Source: Desulfobacterales bacterium
GTDB taxonomy: Bacteria; Desulfobacterota; Desulfobacteria; Desulfobacterales; Desulfolunaceae
Direction: 5' to 3'
Assembly: GCA_022360815.1 (NCBI GenBank)
Contig: JAKSCC010000108.1
Span: 1-33,736, forward strand
Length of the DNA: 33,736 bases
In this document: piece after piece, positions 23,482 through 32,045 of the stretch
Numbering within the stretch: position 1 is the stretch's first letter
Layout of the letters: each line of letters opens with the position of its first letter
Program-made: the position numbers and the translations under genes
Notes under the pieces: model-generated
Databases searched by the model: none
What the model saw: the letters and a program-made list of their open reading frames with translations, nothing else
Told to the model about the DNA's origin: nothing

Positions 23482-24843
23482 ATGTCTGACGTTGTTCAAA
23501 AAATGGAAGTCAAAAGATCCGAAGTTTACAAAGATGCTCGCATTTCAGAGTTTGGTGAAAGAAAACCCGATTTCACAACCATGGGAAAAAATTTTGGCAA
23601 TCGGTTTAAAGCCCATCGCGATGTGGTTGTGGTGGAGGCGTGCCGAACCCCTTACGGCGTGATTGGCGGTCAGTTAAAGCAGTACGATGCACCGGAGCTG
23701 GGTGCCATGGCCATCAAAGAGGTGTTGCGGCGTATGGAGGGCAAGGTGACTGCCGAAGATATCGATTATGTGGTCATGGGCCAGGTGGTGCCTGCGGGTT
23801 GCGGTCAGGTTCCCGGTCGTCAGGCCACCATTCTTGCCGGAATTCCAGAGTCGGTGCCTTCCATTACCGTGAACAAGGTGTGCTCTTCAGGAATAAAAAC
23901 CATCGATTTGGCAGCCCAAATGATTCAACTGGGTCGTGCCGATATCTGCATTGCCGGCGGACAGGAGAGTATGAGCAACTGTCCTTACGCTCTTCCCAAT
24001 ATGCGGTTTGGCCAGCGCATGGCTCTTCCCAATGGAGAGCTCAAAGATCTGATGGTCTACGATGGGCTGTGGGATGCCTTTTACAATCGTCATATGGCCA
24101 TCCACGGGTCTGAGACCAGCGATGAGTTCGGTTTTGATCGTGAGGCAAATGACGAGTGGGCCCTTCACTCTCAGCTTGCAGCCGTCGCCGCCATGGAAGC
24201 TGGAAAGCTCGACGATGAAATTTTTCCCGTGGAGTTTCGAAAGGGGAAAAAGGTGGAGGTGATGACAAAGGATGAGGGGCCCCGTCCTTCAAGCACCATG
24301 GAAGGTCTCGCCAAGCTACCTCCGGTGTTTGGTCACAAGAGCACGGTGACAGGAAAACCGGGAAGCGTGACAGCAGGCAACGCTCCTGGCGTTAACGACG
24401 GCGGCGATGTTTGTCTTATGATGAGCCGCGAAAAGGCCGACGAGCTTGGCTTAAAGCCTCTTTTTTCCATCGTCGATTATGCCGAAGTCTCTCAGCCCAC
24501 CAAAGATATTGCAACGGTTCCCGGCCTTTCCATCAAGAAGGTTCTCGATCAGAACAACCTCACCTACAAAGACATGGATCTCATTGAAATCAACGAAGCC
24601 TTTGCTGCCGTGGCACTGGTGAGCTCCCGTTCTATTTTGGGCATGTCCAAAGAGGAGATGTTTGAAAAGGTTAATGTCAATGGCAGTGCCATCGCCTATG
24701 GCCATCCCATTGGTGCCACCGGTGCGCGCATTGTGATGACCCTTGCCTACGAGCTGAGGCGCCGCGGTGGAGGCATTGGGGTTTGCGGTATCTGCTCGGG
24801 ACACGCCCAGGGTGACGCCATGCTGATTCAGGTGGAGCCCTAA
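23482..24843 (+). CDS. Thiolase (acetyl-CoA C-acetyl/acyltransferase)
   Basis: 453-aa thiolase that cleaves acetoacetyl-CoA or 3-ketoacyl-CoA with CoA, or runs in reverse. The nucleophile is Cys134 in NKVCSSG; NEAFAAV begins at Asn371, His408 lies in GHPIGATGAR, and Cys438 is the acid/base Cys in the last motif. That last motif reads CSGHAQGDAM, where the usual wording is C-x-GGGxGxA; His replaces a glycine. Compared with ordinary thiolases of about 392 aa there is a polar N-terminal extension of about 45 residues before HRDVVVVEACRTPYG. AGGAG precedes the ATG at 23482 and no ATG exists at the usual start, so the extension is likely real. First gene of the six-gene cluster. Chain-length preference cannot be read. 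Confidence 0.94.
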   Translation: MSDVVQKMEVKRSEVYKDARISEFGERKPDFTTMGKNFGNRFKAHRDVVVVEACRTPYGVIGGQLKQYDAPELGAMAIKEVLRRMEGKVTAEDIDYVVMGQVVPAGCGQVPGRQATILAGIPESVPSITVNKVCSSGIKTIDLAAQMIQLGRADICIAGGQESMSNCPYALPNMRFGQRMALPNGELKDLMVYDGLWDAFYNRHMAIHGSETSDEFGFDREANDEWALHSQLAAVAAMEAGKLDDEIFPVEFRKGKKVEVMTKDEGPRPSSTMEGLAKLPPVFGHKSTVTGKPGSVTAGNAPGVNDGGDVCLMMSREKADELGLKPLFSIVDYAEVSQPTKDIATVPGLSIKKVLDQNNLTYKDMDLIEINEAFAAVALVSSRSILGMSKEEMFEKVNVNGSAIAYGHPIGATGARIVMTLAYELRRRGGGIGVCGICSGHAQGDAMLIQVEP

Positions 24844-24901
24844 AGGTTCTTTTGTTGCGGAAGATCGTTTCTACGTAAGAGGACGTTAAAGTTCGAACCT
24901 T
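24843..24901 (+). repeat. Inverted repeat in thiolase-dehydrogenase gap
   Basis: AAGGTTC (24843-24849) and GAACCTT (24895-24901) are perfect arms separated by 45 nt, just after the thiolase stop and before the AAGGAGGG of the next gene; the palindrome GTTCGAAC (24891-24898) overlaps the second arm. No T tract follows. It may be a stability or processing element in the polycistronic mRNA. Confidence 0.35.
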
Positions 24902-24923
24902 GAAATAGTAAGGAGGGAGTCGC

Positions 24924-25778
24924 ATGGAAATCAAGAAGATTATGGTTATCGGAGCTGGACAGATGGGGGGCGGAATTGCTCAAGTTTCTGCTCAAGCAGG
25001 TTTTGAGACCGTTCAATACGATATCAATATGGAATTGGTGGAAAAGGGCATGGCTGTGATGGAGAAAAATCTTAATCGCAGTCTTTCCAAGGGCAAAATC
25101 ACCGAAGAGGAGAAGGCTCAAATTCTGGGACGGATTACCCCTTCGGTAAGTCTTGAAGATGCCGCAGGTTGCGACCTTGTGATTGAGGCCATTGTGGAGA
25201 ATATGGAGGTCAAGGCCAAGGTGTTCTCTGAGTTGGATCGCATCGCCCCACCCCACGCTATCTTGGCCACCAATACGTCATCACTTCCCATCACTCAGAT
25301 CGCAGCGTGCACGAAACGCCCCGAAAAGGTGATCGGCATGCACTTTATGAATCCGGTTCCGGTGATGAAGCTGGTGGAGGTGATCCGCGGCATCGCTACC
25401 AGCGACGAGGTCTACGAGATTATTGAAAAAACCTCCGAAAAGATGGGGAAAATTCCCGTGGAGTGCAAAGATGTGCCCGGCTTTGTCTCCAACCGCGTGC
25501 TTCAGGTGATGATCAACGAAGCCCTTTGGGAGCTCTACGAAGGGGTGGCCACTGCCGAAGGGATCGACAACATCATGAAGCTGGGCATGAACCATCCCAT
25601 GGGTCCTCTGGCACTGGCCGATTTGATTGGACTGGATACCGTTCTGGCCATCTTAAAGGTGCTTCAAGACGGGTATGGTGATTCAAAATACAGGCCTTCT
25701 CCTCTGCTGAATCAGTATGTCAACGCCGGCTGGCTGGGACGCAAAACGGGCAAAGGCATCTACGACTACAGCCATTGA
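24924..25778 (+). CDS. hbd: 3-hydroxybutyryl-CoA dehydrogenase
   Basis: 284-aa NAD(P)-dependent cytoplasmic enzyme, the usual length for short-chain 3-hydroxyacyl-CoA dehydrogenases of the Hbd/PaaH type. It interconverts 3-hydroxybutyryl-CoA and acetoacetyl-CoA. The dinucleotide-binding GxGxxG is [10 protein letters not shown] (10-19). The catalytic pair is His140 ([17 protein letters not shown]) and Glu152, with Ser119 in [14 protein letters not shown] starts the C-terminal helical domain, and the protein ends [14 protein letters not shown], a family signature. AAGGAGGG precedes the ATG at 24924. It follows the thiolase by 80 bp and sits in the natural pathway order. Confidence 0.95.
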   Translation: MEIKKIMVIGAGQMGGGIAQVSAQAGFETVQYDINMELVEKGMAVMEKNLNRSLSKGKITEEEKAQILGRITPSVSLEDAAGCDLVIEAIVENMEVKAKVFSELDRIAPPHAILATNTSSLPITQIAACTKRPEKVIGMHFMNPVPVMKLVEVIRGIATSDEVYEIIEKTSEKMGKIPVECKDVPGFVSNRVLQVMINEALWELYEGVATAEGIDNIMKLGMNHPMGPLALADLIGLDTVLAILKVLQDGYGDSKYRPSPLLNQYVNAGWLGRKTGKGIYDYSH

Positions 25779-25848
25779 TGCTTTTTTATGACAGACGCAT
25801 TGCCTTTACCTTGAACCATCAGATCCCCAGGCGGGGAAAGGAGTGATA

Positions 25849-27018
25849 ATGGGTTTTCAAATCAGCAAAGAGCAACAGATGATTCAAAAGATGGCCCGCG
25901 AATTTGCAAGAAAAGAGTTGGCGGAAAAGGCAGAAGAGCGGGATCGAAACCATGAATATCCGGCAGACAGTCTGAAGAAGATGGGAGAGCTGGGTCTGTT
26001 GGGTATGCTCGTCTCGGAAAAATATGGCGGGGAAGATATGGGGACACTGGCCTACTCCCTGGCCCTTACGGAGATCGCCTATTCGTGTGCGTCCACAGCG
26101 GTGATCATGTCGGTTCACAACTCCATCTGCTGCGGTAGCATTGAACGATTTGGCACCGAAGAGCAGAAAGAGACTTTCCTTCGTCCTATGGCGGCCGGTG
26201 AGTTTATCGGAGCTTTTGCTCTCACCGAGCCCGAGGCGGGATCTGATCCTCAGTCCATGACATGCACAGCCGAAAAGGATGGGGACCATTACATTATCAA
26301 TGGAACCAAACGATTTATTACAAGCGGTAAAAATGGTGGGGTGGTGATTCTCTTGGCTCGTACGGCCCCCACGGGAAGCAAAGGGATTACCGCCTTTCTG
26401 GCCACTCCGGATCTTCCCGGATTTGAGGTGGGCCGAGTGGAAGACAAAATGGGGCAGTGTGCCTCGGATACCGTGGATTTGAACTTCACCAATTGTCGTA
26501 TTCCTGCCTCCAGAATGCTTGGTAAGGAGGGCGAAGGGTTTTTGGTCGCCATGTCGGGTCTTGATGCCGGACGAATTGGCATCGCATCCCTTGCCCTGGG
26601 GATTGGGATGGCCGCTTTGGATGAGGCGAAAAAATACGCGAAACAACGTGAACAGTTTGGTCGGGCCATTGGTGAATTCCAGGGGATTCGCTGGATGTTG
26701 GCAGACATGGCCATGGACGTGGAGGCCGCCCGCCTTCTGGTGCTGAACGCTGCCGCCACCAAGGAGAGGGGGGAGAATTGCACGGCTCAGGCTTCCATGG
26801 CCAAGTGCTTTGCCTCAGAAATGGCCCAGCGCGTGACAGGACAGGCCATTCAGATTCACGGTGGGTACGGCTACACCAAGGAGTATCCCGTGGAGCGTTT
26901 CTATCGCGATGCTCGAATTACAACCATCTATGAGGGAACCAATCAGGTTCAGCGTATCGTGATCGCAAATGATTTGATGAAGGATAAGAAGAAGAAAAAA
27001 GGAAAAGCCGCAGCCTAA
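25849..27018 (+). CDS. Short-chain (butyryl-CoA type) acyl-CoA dehydrogenase
   Basis: 389-aa FAD enzyme that oxidises butyryl-CoA or another short acyl-CoA to the trans-2-enoyl-CoA and passes electrons to ETF. The start is the ATG at 25849, with AGGAG 6 bp ahead; a GTG at 25843 is the alternative. Both family signatures are present: GAFALTEPEAGSD and QIHGGYGYTKEYPVERFYRD. The catalytic base is Glu362 in IYEGTNQVQR. The protein ends in an unusual lysine-rich tail (KDKKKKKGKAAA) beyond the usual C-terminus, which could aid interaction with membrane or partner. ETF genes are not in the window. Short-chain preference is inferred from length and neighbours. Confidence 0.94.
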   Translation: MGFQISKEQQMIQKMAREFARKELAEKAEERDRNHEYPADSLKKMGELGLLGMLVSEKYGGEDMGTLAYSLALTEIAYSCASTAVIMSVHNSICCGSIERFGTEEQKETFLRPMAAGEFIGAFALTEPEAGSDPQSMTCTAEKDGDHYIINGTKRFITSGKNGGVVILLARTAPTGSKGITAFLATPDLPGFEVGRVEDKMGQCASDTVDLNFTNCRIPASRMLGKEGEGFLVAMSGLDAGRIGIASLALGIGMAALDEAKKYAKQREQFGRAIGEFQGIRWMLADMAMDVEAARLLVLNAAATKERGENCTAQASMAKCFASEMAQRVTGQAIQIHGGYGYTKEYPVERFYRDARITTIYEGTNQVQRIVIANDLMKDKKKKKGKAAA

Positions 27019-27102
27019 AGACCTGCTTTGGATTCATCGCAGATAGGGCTATTTTTTGTCTTGCCTGCGATGAAGACAGGCAACAAACCCAAGGAGATGA
27101 AG

Positions 27103-28080
27103 ATGGGTAAACCACAGAAAATCGGTTTAAGTGAGGCCATCGCGAAGATACATGATGGGGATATGTTGACCTTCAGTGGATTTACAATCTGGCGACGTCC
27201 CATGGCGGCCATCTACGAACTCATTCGTCAAAAGAAAAAAGAGCTTCATCTGGTGGAGGTCAATGGGGGAACCCACAGTGACCTTCTGATCGGCGCAGGT
27301 TGCGTCAAGATATGGGAGTCGTGTTGGATTGGCCATGAACTCTACGGCAAGATTGGAGCCAATCTGGCCCGAAAGGCCGAAGCGGGCGAGGTGGTCATTG
27401 AAGATTACTCCCATGTCCAGGTTTTGGCGCGTCTTACAGCCGGGTCCATGGGTCTTCCCTATATGCCCACCTATGCCAGCATGGGGACCGATATGCTGAA
27501 TCCCGCCTTTGATCATCTGGGCAAGCTGGGTTTAAGGGATGGCAGCCATCCCAAGATCCCTAAGCTGAAGGTGGACTTTGCCGAAGATCCCTTTTACGGA
27601 AGCCAGCTTCTCCACATTCCGGCCTGTAACCCGGATTGGTGCATCGCCCATGTTCAGATGGTGGGGGAAGAGGGGACGGTTCGAGTACATGGACAGCAGT
27701 ATTCGGACTCCGAGGCCATCAAGGCGTCGGACAATGTGATTGTCATTGCCGAGCAGGTGGTAACCGAAGAGTACATTCGGCGTGAGCCCACCCACAACTT
27801 GGTTCCCGGTCATCAGGTGGACTACATCGTTGAGCTTCCTTGGGCCGGGCACCCCACCGGGTGTTACGGTGAGTATGAGGCCGACGGGGATTTTATTCGC
27901 AACTTTTACAACACCACCAGAAGCCAGGAAGGGCTTGACACTTGGGTGGATGAGTGGGTGATGGGTGTGGATGATTTCGATGCCTATCTTCAAAAGATCG
28001 GGATTGAACGGCTTGAGACCCTTCGAGCCAATCCGGCGTTGGGCTATTCCACCAAGGTGAAAAGGGGGGCACGCGCATGA
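27103..28080 (+). CDS. CoA-transferase family I, subunit A
   Basis: 325-aa alpha subunit of a heteromeric class I CoA-transferase of the glutaconate CoA-transferase (GctA) or 3-oxoadipate type. The start at 27103 is chosen among several ATGs because AAGGAG lies 6 bp before it. GLSEAIAKIHDGDMLTFSGFT at the N-terminus, the WRRPMAAIYELIR helix and NGGTHSDLLIGAG are typical of subunit A. Its stop overlaps the start of subunit B by 4 bp (ATGA), ensuring balanced synthesis. Within this cluster it probably transfers CoA from acetyl-CoA or another acyl-CoA to butyrate or a similar acid for activation. The exact substrates are not decided by sequence. Confidence 0.9.
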   Translation: MGKPQKIGLSEAIAKIHDGDMLTFSGFTIWRRPMAAIYELIRQKKKELHLVEVNGGTHSDLLIGAGCVKIWESCWIGHELYGKIGANLARKAEAGEVVIEDYSHVQVLARLTAGSMGLPYMPTYASMGTDMLNPAFDHLGKLGLRDGSHPKIPKLKVDFAEDPFYGSQLLHIPACNPDWCIAHVQMVGEEGTVRVHGQQYSDSEAIKASDNVIVIAEQVVTEEYIRREPTHNLVPGHQVDYIVELPWAGHPTGCYGEYEADGDFIRNFYNTTRSQEGLDTWVDEWVMGVDDFDAYLQKIGIERLETLRANPALGYSTKVKRGARA

Positions 28081-28883
28081 AAAATCCAAACTATGTCAAA
28101 CCAGGTGAATTTAAGTCGATCGACCTTTTGGCCGTTGCCGCAGCTCGTGAGGTGCATGACGGGGACATTGTTTTTGCAGGCACCGGACTTCCCATGCTGG
28201 CCATTGTGTTGGCTCAGCACAACAACTCCCCCAATGCGGTGTGCATCTATGAGGCGGGAAGCGTTGACGGGCGCCCCATCTCCTTACCAACCTCCGTTGG
28301 AGACGCCAGGTGCAGCTATCAGGCCTCCATCGCCTCAGGGCTTTCCGATGTGTTCAATCAGCTTCAGCGTGGGGTTGTGGATCTCGCCTTTCTCGGGGGG
28401 GCCGAGGTGGACAAGTACGGCAACGTCAACACCACAGGGATGGGAGAGTATGGCATGGTCCCTGAAAAACGCCTTACCGGCAGCGGGGGCAACTCCGATA
28501 TCAATGGTTTGGCTCGCAAGACGGTGTTCATCATGCCGCAGGAGAAGCGTCGATTTAAAGAGAAAGTCGATTTTATCACCTCTCCGGGATGGAAGATTCC
28601 CAAGTGGCCCGGGGGCGAGATGGTTTCCAAAAAAGAGGTCTACAACAAGGCCTTTAGGGGAGGACCCTCTGCGGTGATCTCCAACATGGCGGTTTTCCGG
28701 TTTGACGAAAACGGTGAGATGTATCTGGATACCTATCATCCCGGAACGACCCCGGAGGAGGTAAAGGAGCATTGTAGCTTTGATCTCAATATATCTCAGG
28801 TCAAAGGTGAGACAGAGCTTCCAACCTATGAGGAGCTCGATCTTCTCTACAACGTCATAGATCCCGAAGGGATTTTTTTGTGA
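28077..28883 (+). CDS. CoA-transferase family I, subunit B
   Basis: 268-aa beta subunit paired with the preceding gene. The catalytic glutamate that forms the CoA thioester is most likely Glu59 in VCIYEAGSVDGRP, the position of the active-site Glu in GctB-type subunits. The GxGxPxxA segment is FAGTGLPMLAIVLA, and FLGGAEVDKYGNVNTTG is the conserved loop. It starts in the ATGA overlap with subunit A (28077) without a separate strong ribosome site, which points to translational coupling. The partner and substrates follow subunit A. Confidence 0.9.
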   Translation: MKNPNYVKPGEFKSIDLLAVAAAREVHDGDIVFAGTGLPMLAIVLAQHNNSPNAVCIYEAGSVDGRPISLPTSVGDARCSYQASIASGLSDVFNQLQRGVVDLAFLGGAEVDKYGNVNTTGMGEYGMVPEKRLTGSGGNSDINGLARKTVFIMPQEKRRFKEKVDFITSPGWKIPKWPGGEMVSKKEVYNKAFRGGPSAVISNMAVFRFDENGEMYLDTYHPGTTPEEVKEHCSFDLNISQVKGETELPTYEELDLLYNVIDPEGIFL

Positions 28884-28919
28884 TTGCCGAAGAAGAGATG
28901 GCAGAGACAAGGAGATTTT

Positions 28920-29711
28920 ATGGCATACAAACACATTCTAATGGAGACCCAGGGCGGTATTGCCACTTTGACGTTTAACAGGCCCAAAGCTTTGAATGCT
29001 TTGAATAGCGAACTGTTGGATGAGGTGTGTGACGCGCTGGAAAGGGTTGGAGAAGACGAAGAAATTCGCGTCCTGATTTTGACCGGTGCAGGTGATAAGG
29101 CCTTTGTGGCAGGAGCCGATATCAGTGAGCTTGCGACCTTTACACCACTTCAGGGAAAGCGCTTCGCCTGCAGGGGGCATGAAGTGATGAACCGGCTTCA
29201 GGCCCTATCCATTCCTGTGATTGCCGCTGTCAATGGCTTTGCCCTTGGGGGAGGCAGTGAAATGGCCCTTGCCTGTGATTTTATCTACGCATCGGAAAAG
29301 GCAAAGTTTGGTCTGCCCGAAGAGAACCTGGGGCTGATTCCTGGTTTTGGGGGCACCCAGCGTCTTTCCAGGCAGGTGGGGAAAAGCATGGCCAAAGAGC
29401 TTATCTTTACCGCAAGAATGATTTCTGCTGAGGAGGCCTTAAACCTGGGGCTTGTCAACCGTATCTGCCGTCAGGATGAGCTCATGGATGAGGTGCGAAA
29501 GGTCGCCTTGTCCATTGCAGACAAGGGGCGGGTTGCCATTCGTGCGGCCAAACAGGTGGTCAATCGCGGGATGGACGTGGATTTGGCCACGGCCTGTCAA
29601 CTGGAGATTGACGCCTTTGCCCTCTGCATGGCCAGCGAAGATTCCCGTGAAGGAACCCTGGCTTTTATGGAGAAGCGCAAAGCCTCCTTTAAAGGAAAGC
29701 TGAATGGGTAA
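28920..29711 (+). CDS. Enoyl-CoA hydratase (crotonase)
   Basis: 263-aa crotonase-fold enzyme that hydrates crotonyl-CoA to 3-hydroxybutyryl-CoA. The start at 28920 has AAGGAG 6 bp ahead, better than the in-frame ATG at 28884. Both catalytic glutamates are in place: Glu114 in GGGSEMALACD and Glu134 in GLPEENLGLIPGFGG; the oxyanion loop AGADISEL lies at 65-72. NGFALGGG and GTQRLSR complete the family profile. It closes the cluster in a logical position: acyl-CoA dehydrogenase gives enoyl-CoA, this enzyme gives 3-hydroxyacyl-CoA, then Hbd and the thiolase. A hairpin follows the stop. Chain-length preference cannot be proven by sequence. Confidence 0.95.
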   Translation: MAYKHILMETQGGIATLTFNRPKALNALNSELLDEVCDALERVGEDEEIRVLILTGAGDKAFVAGADISELATFTPLQGKRFACRGHEVMNRLQALSIPVIAAVNGFALGGGSEMALACDFIYASEKAKFGLPEENLGLIPGFGGTQRLSRQVGKSMAKELIFTARMISAEEALNLGLVNRICRQDELMDEVRKVALSIADKGRVAIRAAKQVVNRGMDVDLATACQLEIDAFALCMASEDSREGTLAFMEKRKASFKGKLNG

Positions 29712-29760
29712 AAAAAAGAGATGGTAAGGTTTTTTGCCCAGTGAAGGTTTGAAATGAATT

Positions 29761-29795
29761 CTTATCCCCGTCTTCGTTTTAAGGGCGGGGATAAG
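29761..29795. terminator. Perfect hairpin between convergent genes
   Basis: CTTATCCCCG (29761-29770) and CGGGGATAAG (29786-29795) pair over 10 bp without mismatch around a 15-nt loop, between the crotonase stop (29711) and the convergent recD2 stop (29865). No long T tract follows on either strand, so a shared terminator or mRNA-end hairpin is likely but not textbook. Confidence 0.65.
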
Positions 29796-29864
29796 TGTTT
29801 GGGAGGTTTTTGTGGGACTCTTTTTTTAAAGATTGATTTGCTGAGGGGGGCTGTGGCAAAGCGA

Positions 29865-32045
29865 TTAAGCCACTCTTTTCTGCAGGCGCTGGCAAAGGTG
29901 TGAGAGCCTCAGCTTGGGTCTGTTGTTGGTCAGGGCGATCTCCACAGCTCGGCGGGTGCCAATAAGGATAACGAGCTCCTTGCCCCGGGTCATGGCGGTG
30001 TAGAGCAGGTTCCTTTGAAGCAGAGGGTAGTGCTGCGTGGTGACAGGCACCACCACGGCCGGGTACTCCGAACCCTGGGATTTGTGTACACTGATGGCGT
30101 ACGCCAGAGTCAACTCTTCAAGGTCGTCGGTTTCGTAGTCCACCTTTCTTCCGTCAAAGTCTACCACCAGGTTTTTCTCTTTTTTGTTCACAGCGTGCAC
30201 CACGCCGATGTCTCCGTTGAACACATCTTTTTCGTAGTTGTTTTTAAGATGCATCACTTTGTCGCCCTTTCGAAAATTGCGCCCTCGAGCTTCAAGGGAT
30301 TCACCCTCTCCATTCAAGGCCTCCTGAAGGACTCCGTTAAGAGTTAAGGTACCCACATCACCTTTGTGCATGGGGGTGAGCACCTGGATATCATCGAAGG
30401 GGTCAAAGGACCAGGTGGCGGGGATGCGCCTGGCACAGAGTTCCACGACCCGTTCCATCACTTTGAGAGGCTCACCGGTTTCGATGAAGTAGAATTCCGA
30501 GAGTCCGTCCTCCCTTGCAATAGAAAAGTCGGGAAATTCACCTTCACGCACCTTGTGGGCGTTCATGACAATGGGACTCTCTTGGGCCTGGCGAAAGATG
30601 CGGGTGAGGGCATAGGTCTTCATGCGCTCCGAGGCGATGAGGTCTGTGAGAATATTTCCTGCTCCCACCGAGGGGAGCTGAAAGAGGTCGCCCACAAAAA
30701 TGACGGCGGCATCCACGGGGATGGCGTCCAATAGGTGGAACATGAGAAGGGTGTCGACCATGGAGACTTCATCCACGATAAAGAGATCCCCCTCAAGTGG
30801 GTTGTCCCGGTGGTGCTGAAAGCCTCGGGTTTGGAAGTCCACCTTGAGAAGCCGGTGGATGGTGGAGGCCTTTTTACCCGTGACTTCCGCCATTCTTCTG
30901 GCCGCGCGTCCGGTGGGGGCGGCCAGAACCGCGGCCTTTCCAAGATGATCACACAAGGCGGTGACAGAACGCACCAGGGTGGTTTTCCCCGTGCCCGGTC
31001 CACCGGTAATAATGGCTGCACGGTGACAGAGAATCTCTTCAAGGGTGGTGAGTTGTTCTTTGGAGGGTTTGATGGCCAGACGAGCCAGGACGGTCTCCAA
31101 AATTTCGTTTCGAGAGGCTGGCTTGGGCCGCTCGGGAAAAGAGAGCATCATGGCCAGGCGGCGGGCAATTCCCTCTTCGGCAGCGTGGAGCTGGGCCGTG
31201 TAGATCGCCTCGATGGTCTCGCCTTCCTGCTCAATGGCTTCGTTTACCGCATGGCCGGTTTTGCAGAGCTCGTCAAGGGCAAGGGTGAGGGGTTCGTGTT
31301 CCACATGGTAACTCTCCATACACCGGGTGAGCAGTTCCCCCTTTGGAGCAAAAACATGGCCATCGGAGGTGAATTTTTCCAAGGCAAAGAGGAGGCAGGC
31401 CTTAAGCCTTCTGGGGTCATCTTCGGCAATGCCCAAAGAGGCGGCGATGCGATCCACTGTGGAAAAATCGATCCCCTCAATGGTCTCCAGGAGGTCAAAA
31501 GGATTGTTCTCAATGCATTGGGCCGCTTTTGAACCGTAGGCTTTCTGAATGGCGGCGCAGTGAGCCACAGGAATGGCATGGTCTTTTAGAAACTCGAGAA
31601 GGTGTTTGACCTCCATCTGGCGTGTGAGAGCCTCTCGAAGGCTCTCGACAGTCTTTTTTCCAAAGCCTTTAAGCCCTGTGATTTTTTCAGGACAAGTTTC
31701 AATAACCTCTAAGGTTTGGTTTCCGAATCTTTCGATCAACGCCTTTATTTTGGGGCCTGAAAGCCCCTTAACCCCCAGCCGTTTCAGGTAGAGTTTGATC
31801 TCTTCTCCGGTTTCCGGAAAGATCAGCTCGTAAGAGATGATGCGAAACTGATCGCCAAATCGGGCGTGTTTTTCCCAGCTGCCGGTCAAGCGCAGGCGAT
31901 CATCCAAGTCAATGCCTGCCAGAGGACCCACTGCGGTAATGCGTGCACCGGTGTCATCGGTGGATATTTCAGCGATGGTGTAGCTGTTCTCTTCGTTTCG
32001 GTACCGGATTCTCTTGATGGATCCTGAGAAGGTAAGCTGGCTCAT
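29865..32045 (-). CDS. recD2: RecD2-type ATP-dependent DNA helicase
   Basis: 726-aa superfamily 1B 5'-to-3' helicase of the RecD2 type, not tied to RecBC. The N-terminal OB-like part (1-75) is followed by helix-hairpin-helix repeats (about 85-200; GVKGLSGPKIKALIERFG, then ITGLKGFGKKTVESL). Motifs: Walker A GGPGTGKT (348-355), Walker B IVDEVSM (423-429), motif III VGDLFQLPSVGAG (451-463), and the C-terminal helicase motif YTAMTRGKELVILIG. SH3-like DNA-binding and UvrD-type segments lie between. Full length, no frameshift. The ATG (32045) overlaps the gmhB stop in ATGA, so it is translationally coupled to the upstream gene. It acts on DNA repair or replication intermediates. Confidence 0.95.
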   Translation of the reverse strand: MSQLTFSGSIKRIRYRNEENSYTIAEISTDDTGARITAVGPLAGIDLDDRLRLTGSWEKHARFGDQFRIISYELIFPETGEEIKLYLKRLGVKGLSGPKIKALIERFGNQTLEVIETCPEKITGLKGFGKKTVESLREALTRQMEVKHLLEFLKDHAIPVAHCAAIQKAYGSKAAQCIENNPFDLLETIEGIDFSTVDRIAASLGIAEDDPRRLKACLLFALEKFTSDGHVFAPKGELLTRCMESYHVEHEPLTLALDELCKTGHAVNEAIEQEGETIEAIYTAQLHAAEEGIARRLAMMLSFPERPKPASRNEILETVLARLAIKPSKEQLTTLEEILCHRAAIITGGPGTGKTTLVRSVTALCDHLGKAAVLAAPTGRAARRMAEVTGKKASTIHRLLKVDFQTRGFQHHRDNPLEGDLFIVDEVSMVDTLLMFHLLDAIPVDAAVIFVGDLFQLPSVGAGNILTDLIASERMKTYALTRIFRQAQESPIVMNAHKVREGEFPDFSIAREDGLSEFYFIETGEPLKVMERVVELCARRIPATWSFDPFDDIQVLTPMHKGDVGTLTLNGVLQEALNGEGESLEARGRNFRKGDKVMHLKNNYEKDVFNGDIGVVHAVNKKEKNLVVDFDGRKVDYETDDLEELTLAYAISVHKSQGSEYPAVVVPVTTQHYPLLQRNLLYTAMTRGKELVILIGTRRAVEIALTNNRPKLRLSHLCQRLQKRVA

